NCBI GenBank assembly: GCA_021404985.1
Contig: QWHP01000231.1
Span: forward strand, 1-9,396
DNA length: 9,396 nucleotides
Reading direction: 5' to 3'
Source: Actinobacteria bacterium ATB1
GTDB lineage: Bacteria; Actinomycetota; Acidimicrobiia; UBA2766
Shown here: positions 1-5,603 of the stretch, in pieces
Layout of the letters: every line of letters starts with the position of its first letter
Numbering within the stretch: the stretch's first letter is position 1
Made by a program: the position numbers and the translations under genes
Notes under the pieces: model-generated
The model's input: the letters and a program-made list of their open reading frames with translations, nothing else
The model's database searches: none
Told to the model about the DNA's origin: nothing

Positions 1-129
1 ACGAAGCGCCAGGAACTCCTCGTCCGTGTTCTTGCGACGCATCCTATTGAGAAGTCGCTCCTTCAGGGATTGGTCGTGATGGAGTGTGAACTTCTTGGAG
101 ACGTTCTCGACCCGGATAGCGATGGTCAC
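1..129 (-). CDS. ABC transporter ATP-binding protein, Wzt/TagH type (N-terminal 43 codons, cut by window edge)
   Basis: This is the first part of a polysaccharide-export ATPase that would power the neighbouring permease at the inner face of the membrane. Only the opening strand and linker are visible: it begins TIAIRVENVSKKFTLHH, then SLKERLLNRMRRK and EEFLALR. The I-x-V-x-N-V-S-K-x-F opening and the following SLKERL segment are characteristic of Wzt/TagH/RfbB ATPases. The Walker motifs lie beyond the edge. The GTG start shares its first base with the last base of the permease TAG stop, and AGGAG (plus-strand ctcct at 135-139) sits 5 nt upstream, so translation is probably coupled. Whether the ATPase has the extra C-terminal carbohydrate-binding domain of some Wzt proteins cannot be seen. 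Family call is firm; substrate is unknown. Confidence 0.85.
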   Translation of the reverse strand, partial: MTIAIRVENVSKKFTLHHDQSLKERLLNRMRRKNTDEEFLALR

Positions 130-1055
130 TACAGCTCCTGAGCGAAATTGCCCTCGGCCTTGGCGAAGACACGCTGGGCGAACCAGATGAGAATACAGGA
201 GGCCAGCGAGATCACAACGAGGCTCAGCACGTATCTACCAACTGGCGCCTGCCACAAGACGGGCGTGCCATCGGCAGTAACCTCAGACATCTCACGATAG
301 AACGCACGCTGGAATGCTGTAACTACAACGAACATCGGATTCCATTGGTAAACATTGGCCAAGAAGGAGAAGCGTGTCCCCTCGAGTCCCGTTATAGCGA
401 ACTCCGACGGGTAGACGATGGGTGTCATCCAGAACCAGAAGAGAAGAAACACTTCGATCAGGTGTTGGGTATCGCGGTAGTAGACGTTCAAGACAGCGAA
501 CAGGAACGACATGCCCGTCATGAAGAGCAGCAGGGTGATGAACGCCAAAGGTGCGAGGAGGAGGCTGGGTCCGACGAAGTCGTAGCTGGTGACGATCAGC
601 ACCCCGAGAAGGACAACGAGTTGGAGGGCGAAATGCACGAGCGCCGAACCGACCACCGACAGGGGCAGGATCTCTCGCGGGAAGGCTACCTTCTTGATCA
701 GGCCGGCATTCCCGACGATCGACATCGTGGCGCCGGCTTGGGTGGACGAGAAGAAGTCCCATACCACAAGGCCCGTGAACAGATAGATCGGGAAGTAGGG
801 GATGCCGGCCCTCAAGAACGTCGTGAACACCAGCGAATAGACGATGAGCAACAGCAGTGGGCGCGCGAGCGACCACAGGAAGCCCAGCGACGAGTCCTTG
901 TACTTCACCTTGAGCTGGAGCCGCGTGAGGCTGACGAGCAGCTCTCGGTAGGCAATGACATCGCGGACCGCGGGCACGAAGCCGCGCCAGAACCGCGTTG
1001 GTCGGTTCACGCGGACGAGAGAGGGCTCTACAGTGCTCGACGCCAGGTCTGTCAT
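129..1055 (-). CDS. ABC-2 type polysaccharide export permease (Wzm/TagG family)
   Basis: A 308-residue integral membrane permease that would move a lipid-linked glycan (O-antigen-, galactan- or teichoic-acid-like) across the cytoplasmic membrane with the ATPase encoded just downstream. Visible features are the amphipathic interface and first helix entry LKVKYKDSSLGFLWSLARP (residues 48-66), the cytoplasmic coupling segment LIKKVAFPREILPLS (119-133), the YYRD loop (192-195), WMTPIVYP (209-216), WNPM (238-241) and the C-terminal FAKAEGNFAQEL. About six hydrophobic segments span roughly 62-82, 88-105, 134-157, 165-190, 200-215 and 274-293. The ATG at 1055 was chosen because it gives the usual family length. 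The frame stays open to an ATG at 1196, but those extra 47 residues look non-family and would cross the divergent promoter region. No good Shine-Dalgarno precedes 1055, so the start is less certain than the identity. G+C is lower than in the genes to the right. Confidence 0.92.
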   Translation of the reverse strand: MTDLASSTVEPSLVRVNRPTRFWRGFVPAVRDVIAYRELLVSLTRLQLKVKYKDSSLGFLWSLARPLLLLIVYSLVFTTFLRAGIPYFPIYLFTGLVVWDFFSSTQAGATMSIVGNAGLIKKVAFPREILPLSVVGSALVHFALQLVVLLGVLIVTSYDFVGPSLLLAPLAFITLLLFMTGMSFLFAVLNVYYRDTQHLIEVFLLFWFWMTPIVYPSEFAITGLEGTRFSFLANVYQWNPMFVVVTAFQRAFYREMSEVTADGTPVLWQAPVGRYVLSLVVISLASCILIWFAQRVFAKAEGNFAQEL

Positions 1056-1134
1056 GTGGGGATTGCTCTGTGGCAGGAGGAACCGGCCGATCCGGGCGGG
1101 TTGCGCTCCCCGCGGGCAGAGCCGGACTGCTCCA

Positions 1135-1164
1135 ACAGTACAGAGTGAACCGACGTGGAGTCCA
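1135..1164 (-). promoter_or_regulatory. Candidate promoter for the ABC exporter genes
   Basis: Read on the minus strand, TGGACT (1164-1159) and TACTGT (1140-1135) are separated by 18 bp and resemble a weak sigma-70-type -35/-10 pair. Transcription would start near 1128, leaving a leader of about 70 nt before the ATG at 1055. The match was made by eye to a loose consensus, so this is a suggestion only. Confidence 0.25.
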
Positions 1165-1166
1165 CG
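1154..1166. promoter_or_regulatory. 13-bp palindrome, possible operator in the divergent intergenic region
   Basis: CGTGGA and TCCACG form perfect 6-bp arms around a single G. The palindrome is flanked by a direct repeat gaaccg at 1147-1152 and 1166-1171. It overlaps the proposed -35 element of the minus-strand promoter and lies between the two divergently transcribed units, where a shared repressor or activator could bind. No regulator gene is present in the window and the short length allows chance occurrence. Confidence 0.25.
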
Positions 1167-1207
1167 AACCGGGGTGTTGGCTCGTGCCGGGGACATGCGG
1201 GGATCGC

Positions 1208-1213
1208 TACACT
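1208..1213 (+). promoter_or_regulatory. Candidate -10 element for the plus-strand operon
   Basis: TACACT, in the context gcTACACTcgg, matches the TAnnnT pattern of housekeeping promoters in high-GC Gram-positive bacteria. It would place the start of transcription near 1220 and give a leader of about 32 nt before the ATG at 1252. No convincing TTGACA-like -35 lies 16-18 bp upstream (the sequence there is tgccgg), so the call rests on the -10 match and its location alone. Confidence 0.3.
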
Positions 1214-1251
1214 CGGCGCCCGACCCGCACCTCCCGAAAGCAGGGATTCGT

Positions 1252-2286
1252 ATGAGGATCTGTGTCTGTGGCGCGCAAGTCCCCTTCGTGAGCGGCGGGG
1301 CCGAGCTTCACATGCAGAACCTCGTCAAGGCCTTCACGGAGGCCGGCCACGATGCCGAGCTCGTGAGGATCCCGACAGCGTGGGATGCCGAGCGCGCCCT
1401 CGAGGCGGCGTTCGCGTGGCGCCTCGTGCCGATCGACGCCGACCTCGTGGTGGCGACCAACTTCCCTGCGTATTTCGTGCGGCACCCTCGCAAGGTGGTA
1501 TGGCTCTTCCACCAGCACAGGGCCGCCTACGACGGGGCGGACACCGAATGGTCCGACTACGGCCTTGATGCGAGGTCGCACGAGCTCCAGAGAACACTCG
1601 TCGACTGGGACATCCGTGTTCTACGCGAGGCGGAGCGGCGCTACGCCACGTCCGGGGTCGTCGCCGACAGGCTCCTTCGATACAACGGACTGGGAGCGAA
1701 GCCGCTCTATCACCCTCCCCCGCTCGCAGACCGCCTACACGCCGCGACCTCGGAGGACTACGTCTTCTGCCCGACACGGCTCGCCGCCAACAAGCGGCCC
1801 GATCTCCTCGTCAGGGCGATGGCCGACGTGCAGGGTGGCACCCGGGCACGGATCGCAGGGAGCGGCGATCTCGAACCCGACCTCCGTGGCCTGGTCGATG
1901 ATCTCGGCCTCGAAGGGAAGGTGGAGTTACTCGGCTTCGTGCCCGACCTCACCTTGATCGAGGAGTACGCGCGATGCCTCGCGGTCGTATACGCCCCCTT
2001 CGACGAGGACTACGGGTACGTGACCCTGCAGGCCTTCCTCGCCTCGAAGCCCGTCATCACGTCGAAGGACAGCGGGGGCGTTCTCGAGTGGGTCGAGGAC
2101 GGCAAGACCGGGATCGTGACGGATGGGAGCCCCGAGCAGATCGGGGCGGCGATCGACGAGCTCGCCGGACAACCCGACCTTGCACGACGCATGGGCGCCG
2201 CCGGACGTGATTCCGTGAAGAAGCTCGATTGGGCTAGCGTGGTCCAAGAACTGCTCTACGGGACGGCACCGGGCGGAGGTAGCTGA
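1252..2286 (+). CDS. GT4-like glycosyltransferase (GT-B fold)
   Basis: A 344-residue cytosolic or membrane-associated glycosyltransferase likely to transfer a sugar from an NDP-sugar onto the growing glycan. The N-terminal Rossmann half opens MRICVCGAQVPFVSGGAELH, with the SGGAE acceptor-side glycine loop at residues 14-18. The C-terminal half begins YVFCPTRLAANKRPDLLVRA (170-189), followed by IAGSGDLEPDLR (201-212), KVELLGFVPD (223-232) and SGGVLEWVEDGKTGIV (274-289). In the GT4 E-x7-E signature the first acidic position is present (E252 in DEDYGY), but the second glutamate is Q260 (VTLQAF). The ATG at 1252 has AGGGA 5 nt upstream and begins directly with the first beta strand. The frame is open back to 955, but that would overlap the divergent permease. 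It is the first gene of the operon, with a 1-nt gap to the next. Sugar and linkage are unknown. Confidence 0.85.
   Translation: MRICVCGAQVPFVSGGAELHMQNLVKAFTEAGHDAELVRIPTAWDAERALEAAFAWRLVPIDADLVVATNFPAYFVRHPRKVVWLFHQHRAAYDGADTEWSDYGLDARSHELQRTLVDWDIRVLREAERRYATSGVVADRLLRYNGLGAKPLYHPPPLADRLHAATSEDYVFCPTRLAANKRPDLLVRAMADVQGGTRARIAGSGDLEPDLRGLVDDLGLEGKVELLGFVPDLTLIEEYARCLAVVYAPFDEDYGYVTLQAFLASKPVITSKDSGGVLEWVEDGKTGIVTDGSPEQIGAAIDELAGQPDLARRMGAAGRDSVKKLDWASVVQELLYGTAPGGGS
2275..2279 (+). promoter_or_regulatory. Ribosome binding site for the 2288 gene
   Basis: GGAGG lies 8 nt before the GTG at 2288 and inside the last codons of the preceding glycosyltransferase. It decides the GTG start and indicates translational coupling. 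Confidence 0.7.
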
Positions 2287-2287
2287 C

Positions 2288-3166
2288 GTGGGCTCGCCTT
2301 TCTTGGGCATACGGCTGGGCAACGCGATCGAGGTCGAGGCGGTTCGCAAGCTCGTGGCGGGTCTGCGACCGTGGTGCCGAGCCGGTTACGCATCCATCGG
2401 CGATCCCGTCGATGCCTGGTTCGTCACCGCCGGTTCTCTTCCCGACGTCGTCGGTACCGGTAAGCCGACCTGTCTCTGGTTCGGCGATCCTCAAGAGCTC
2501 GCTGCCTCGTCTGCGGCTGCGCTCGCCGCGGTCACCCTGGGTGTCACCACGTGCGGCCTCGGAGCTGAGTCGGTCGTGCCACGTCTCGTCAGGTTGGGTG
2601 GTCTGTGGGGACGGCACGCAACCGACATGCGGCGCGTGCCCGTGATGATGCCATTCGTGCGCCGGCGCGAGCGACGGCGCCACGGTCTCCCGGATGACTA
2701 TGTCGTCGTGCTCGGAGAAGACAGACACGACGAGCCCCAGGACGGTCTCGTCGACACCGCCCTTGCGCTCGCGGCTGCGGCCGTGGTCCGCGGTTCCCAG
2801 CTCGGCGACGCCCTGATCTGGGGAACTCCGACTGTGACCACGGCTCGGTGGGCCGAGGAGTTCGACCTAGAGCCCGGTGTCGAAGTGCTCGTAGCGGACG
2901 ACGCGCGCTTGCATGCGACGGCAGCAGACCTCTGTGGTGACGACAGGCTCGGCTCACGACTGAGCGTCGCAGCGCGAACATTTGCCGAAGAACGGCTCGA
3001 CACGCGGCCTCCGGCACTGGCGGTCGCGAGCTGTCTTGGGCTCACGCCCGGCACCTTCGAAGCAGGCCATCTCGTCGAGGAACGCCTCGACGAGCTCGTG
3101 CTTCCCCCTGACGCATCGTTCCGGTCAAAGGTCGGGCGTAGACTGGCCGAACTCAAACGTCCCTGA
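2288..3166 (+). CDS. Glycosyltransferase-like protein, degenerate GT-B C-terminal half
   Basis: A 292-residue protein with no confident family name. No signal peptide or membrane helix is evident. The middle and C-terminal part reads like a shortened GT4 nucleotide-binding half: a basic hinge and strand RRRHGLPDDYVVVLGED (129-145), WGTPTVTTARWAEEFDLEPG (178-197) where GT4 enzymes have the G-x-P-V-V segment, VEVLVADD (198-205) and the terminal helix LGSRLSVAARTFAEERLD (221-238). The E-x7-E element expected just before WGTP is absent; that stretch is ALAAAAVVRGSQLGDALI. The N-terminal 120 residues resemble a GT-B acceptor domain only weakly. It starts at GTG 1 nt after the previous stop with GGAGG 8 nt upstream. 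It may be an inactive partner or accessory subunit of a neighbouring glycosyltransferase, or a divergent enzyme; the sequence does not decide. Confidence 0.7.
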   Translation: MGSPFLGIRLGNAIEVEAVRKLVAGLRPWCRAGYASIGDPVDAWFVTAGSLPDVVGTGKPTCLWFGDPQELAASSAAALAAVTLGVTTCGLGAESVVPRLVRLGGLWGRHATDMRRVPVMMPFVRRRERRRHGLPDDYVVVLGEDRHDEPQDGLVDTALALAAAAVVRGSQLGDALIWGTPTVTTARWAEEFDLEPGVEVLVADDARLHATAADLCGDDRLGSRLSVAARTFAEERLDTRPPALAVASCLGLTPGTFEAGHLVEERLDELVLPPDASFRSKVGRRLAELKRP

Positions 3167-3177
3167 CCCTCCCGATC

Positions 3178-4449
3178 GTGAAGTCATCCGAAGCCCTCCT
3201 CTCCGAGAACGTCGAGCGCCTGCGCGCAGACCTCGAAGCGCATGGCCGCTCGGCGCCCCCACCGGCGGCACAGACCGTTGCGCGTGCGATCGAGGGCCGC
3301 GCTGAGCCGCTCAAGGCCGCGGCGAAGCGCAGGCTGAAGCGAACGGGAACGAAGTTCCTCGGCTGGTTGGTGCGTGAGGAAGCCCAGCGGATCTGCGATG
3401 CGGCGATCGACGCCAGGGTCGAACACATCAATGGAATGCTGGCGGGTCTGCGTGCAAAGCTCGATGCGACACCCGAACCCGAGGAGATGACCTCCCTGGT
3501 CGTCAACGCCGAGCTCATCAAGGCCGAGCTGCGCCTGCTCCAAGAACGACTCGCCACCCTCGGACGGGCGATCGCCCCGGCGTCGGGACTCGAAGGGGCA
3601 CCAGCCCAGATGGCCGTCCTGCGCGAACGCATCCAGGTCGTCGACAGGCGACTGCGCACCCTTGTTGCCGGAGGCGACTCCACCTCCGATCACGCCGGGG
3701 ACCGAGCCGGGGAAGAGACCCCGCCTCCCCTCCCGGCGGAGCAGCCTGGCGTGCCGTTCGACTACGTGGGGTTCGAGCGGCGCTTCCGCGGAGATCCCGA
3801 CAACCTGAGGAACGTGATCCGGCACCGCTACCTGGGGCTGCTGTCCACGCATGCTCCGGTCGTGGACGTGGGATGCGGGACGGGTGAGCTGCTCGAGATC
3901 CTCCGCGACGAGAGCATCCCTGCGGTGGGCGTCGAGCTCGATCCCGAGATGGCCGGGATCGCCAGGGACAAGGGACTCGACATCGTCACGGGGGACGCGA
4001 TCGCGTGGCTCGCCGAACAGCCCGATGCGTCGCTGGGCGCGATCATCTCCCTGCACGTGATCGAGCACCTGCCGCTGCAGGCTCTCCTCGATTTCGTCGC
4101 CTTGGCGTCACGAAAGCTCGTGCCCGGAGGAGCGTTCGTTGCCGAGACGCCGAACCCGGCGAGCCTCGTCGTGCTGGGGAACTCCTACGTCCTCGACCCC
4201 ACGCACGAGTGGCCGGTCCATCCGTCACTCATGGCCTTCCTTCTCGAGGACACCGGGTTCAGGACCATCGAGTTCCACTACTACTCCCCGGCCGACGCCT
4301 ACCGGCTCGAACCGGTACCCACGAGCGAGGCGCCCGCACTCGGCGCTGCCGTCAACACGGCGTTCGAGAAGTTGAACGAATCGCTCTACGGCCCGCAGGA
4401 ATATGCGATCGTAGCCACCACGGCCCCGGAGGAGGACAGCGACGCGTGA
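3178..4449 (+). CDS. Class I SAM-dependent methyltransferase with helical N-terminal region (WbdD-like)
   Basis: A 423-residue protein. Residues 1 to about 165 are charged and helix-rich (LIKAELRLLQERLATLGR, LRERIQVVDRRLRTL) and probably form coiled coil. A proline-rich linker follows (182-190). The methyltransferase domain covers about 195-375: motif I VVDVGCGTGE (228-237), acidic post-I loop GVELDPE (251-257), SLHVIEHLP (291-299) and ETPNPASL (323-330), then DPTHEWPVHP (340-349) and FLLEDTGF (354-361). The ETPNP...DPTH pattern is typical of methyltransferases in O-antigen and surface-glycan loci, including the methyltransferase part of WbdD, which caps chains in E. coli O9a. No kinase domain is present here. 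It would methylate a sugar or terminal group using S-adenosylmethionine. The GTG start lies 11 nt after the previous stop with no clear Shine-Dalgarno; no better in-frame start is seen. The capping role is inference. Confidence 0.85.
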   Translation: MKSSEALLSENVERLRADLEAHGRSAPPPAAQTVARAIEGRAEPLKAAAKRRLKRTGTKFLGWLVREEAQRICDAAIDARVEHINGMLAGLRAKLDATPEPEEMTSLVVNAELIKAELRLLQERLATLGRAIAPASGLEGAPAQMAVLRERIQVVDRRLRTLVAGGDSTSDHAGDRAGEETPPPLPAEQPGVPFDYVGFERRFRGDPDNLRNVIRHRYLGLLSTHAPVVDVGCGTGELLEILRDESIPAVGVELDPEMAGIARDKGLDIVTGDAIAWLAEQPDASLGAIISLHVIEHLPLQALLDFVALASRKLVPGGAFVAETPNPASLVVLGNSYVLDPTHEWPVHPSLMAFLLEDTGFRTIEFHYYSPADAYRLEPVPTSEAPALGAAVNTAFEKLNESLYGPQEYAIVATTAPEEDSDA

Positions 4450-5348
4450 CCACGGAAGCGTGTCGCATACTCCACGTGCAGCCGGTTTCGGAGAGGGGTG
4501 GGTCCGATCAGGCCTTGCTCAGACTCGTGTCCGCCCTCCCTGGGCCGGAATACGAGAGCCACGTCGTGTTCCCCGGTCCCACACCCCTCCGTGAGGAGTT
4601 TCGTAGCGCCGGAGCCCGCCTGCACACGGTACGCATGCGGCGGATCTCCACCTCGCACGACCTCCTCGGCTGGGTCTCCTACGCCTTGGCCTGGCCTGTA
4701 GCCGTCCTGCGTCTGGCCTGTCTTGCGCGCCGCCTCGACATCGACGTGGTCCACACGAACTCACTCCACTCCTGGTACGGCTGGGCGGTGGCATTTCTCC
4801 TCCGCCTCCCCCACGTCTGGCATGCGCGCGAGATAGTCGTACAGTCCCGCGCTGCCCTGCGGTTGGAACGGTTCCTGGCACGACGATTCGCAGCAACCGT
4901 GATCGCCATCTCCCACGCGGTGGCGGCCCAGCTCGATCCTCGCAACGTCCTGGTCGTCACCGACGAGCCGGACCCCCGGAGGTTCAACCCGCAGGCAACC
5001 GGCTTGTTCCGCAGCGAGCACGGGATCGATGACGACACGCCCCTGATCGGTTTCGTCGGACGCCTCGACACCTGGAAGGGCGTCGAGACCCTTCTCGACG
5101 CGATCCCTTTCGTACGCGAACGGGTTGCAGGGACGACGGTCGCCCTGGTCGGAGGATCGGTTCCCGGCAAGGAGGCATACGCCGACGAACTGGCACGCAG
5201 AGCAGCCGACATCGGTGCGGTCTGCCTCGCCGGTGAGGTGGCCGATGCCGCGGCGGCGATCGCCGACCTCGACGTCCTGTTACTCCCCTCGACCGAACCC
5301 GAGCCGTGGTCGTGGAGGCGCTCGCGTGTGGGGTTCCGGCAGTCGTGA
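4446..5348 (+). CDS. GT4 family glycosyltransferase, N-terminal part of a frame-disrupted gene
   Basis: This frame encodes 300 residues. The first 286 or so are a normal GT4 enzyme: ILHVQPVSERGGSDQALLRL (8-27) with the donor/acceptor glycine loop, VVHTNSLHSWYGWAVAF (101-117), PHVWHAREI (122-130), VIAISHAVAAQL (152-163), IGFVGRLDTWKGVETLLDAI (201-220), VALVGGSVPGKE (232-243) and the strand DVLLLPSTEPEP (276-287). After EPEP the frame runs into WSWRRSRVGFRQS and stops, where relatives continue with F/W-G-x-V-V-V-E-A. That continuation is found in another frame from 5306. The GTG overlaps the previous stop by 4 nt (GTGA), and GGAGGAGGA at 4428-4436 is a strong ribosome site. If the break is real, the product lacks the second active-site glutamate and the last part of the nucleotide-binding domain and is probably inactive. 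Confidence 0.85.
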   Translation: MTTEACRILHVQPVSERGGSDQALLRLVSALPGPEYESHVVFPGPTPLREEFRSAGARLHTVRMRRISTSHDLLGWVSYALAWPVAVLRLACLARRLDIDVVHTNSLHSWYGWAVAFLLRLPHVWHAREIVVQSRAALRLERFLARRFAATVIAISHAVAAQLDPRNVLVVTDEPDPRRFNPQATGLFRSEHGIDDDTPLIGFVGRLDTWKGVETLLDAIPFVRERVAGTTVALVGGSVPGKEAYADELARRAADIGAVCLAGEVADAAAAIADLDVLLLPSTEPEPWSWRRSRVGFRQS

Positions 5349-5602
5349 CGACCGGTGGTGGTGCCGAGGAGATCGCCCGGGAATGCACTCAGGTCCTGGT
5401 GGTGCCACCGTCGGATGCAACCGCTCTCGCACACGCCTGTCTGGAACTTCTCGGGCCTCACCCCGTGACCAGCACCGCGCTGCGCAGGGAGCGGCCCGTT
5501 CTGAGGGCACCCAGGGATGTCGATCACACGACGGTATTCTCCGCCTTGTGCCGGAGGCGTCGGGGGGAACTCCCGACACAGGTTCTTCGACCGAGGAAGT
5601 GA
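5306..5602 (+). pseudogene. C-terminal fragment of the same GT4 glycosyltransferase, out of frame
   Basis: The 98 codons from 5306 carry the missing end of the preceding enzyme: VVVEALACGVPAVVTTGGGA (1-20), EEIARE (21-26), VLVVPPSDATALAHACLELL (30-49) and an arginine-rich tail. The first segment is the classic GT4 region holding the second glutamate of E-x7-E and the loop binding the nucleotide diphosphate. It lies in frame -1 relative to the upstream part and overlaps its aberrant end at 5306-5348. The GTG at 5306 encodes the first valine of VVVEA; there is no ribosome site, so it is unlikely to be translated alone. Joined, the two parts give a protein of about 385-390 residues, the usual GT4 length. 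Deletion, assembly error and recoding are weighed in the findings. Confidence 0.75.
5593..5599 (+). promoter_or_regulatory. Ribosome binding site for the 5604 gene
   Basis: GAGGAAG lies 4 nt before the ATG at 5604 and inside the last codons of the glycosyltransferase fragment. It fixes the ATG at 5604 rather than the upstream in-frame start at 5517. Confidence 0.65.
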
Positions 5603-5603
5603 C

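Noticed and set aside
345..1148. Plus-strand open frame of 267 codons opposite the permease
   Set aside because: Its Glu/Arg/Gln-rich product is the antisense of a confident membrane protein gene and has no recognisable domain or start signal.
1056..1196. 47-residue N-terminal extension of the permease to the ATG at 1196
   Set aside because: The residues do not resemble the family N-terminus and the usual length is reached from 1055; not fully excluded, because 1055 lacks a good ribosome site.
955..1251. N-terminal extension of the first glycosyltransferase back to 955
   Set aside because: It would overlap the divergent permease start, the residues look non-coding, and the glycosyltransferase fold begins right at the ATG at 1252.
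3184..4068. Minus-strand open frame of 294 codons opposite the first methyltransferase
   Set aside because: Antisense shadow of a gene with clear SAM-binding motifs; no domain or ribosome site seen.
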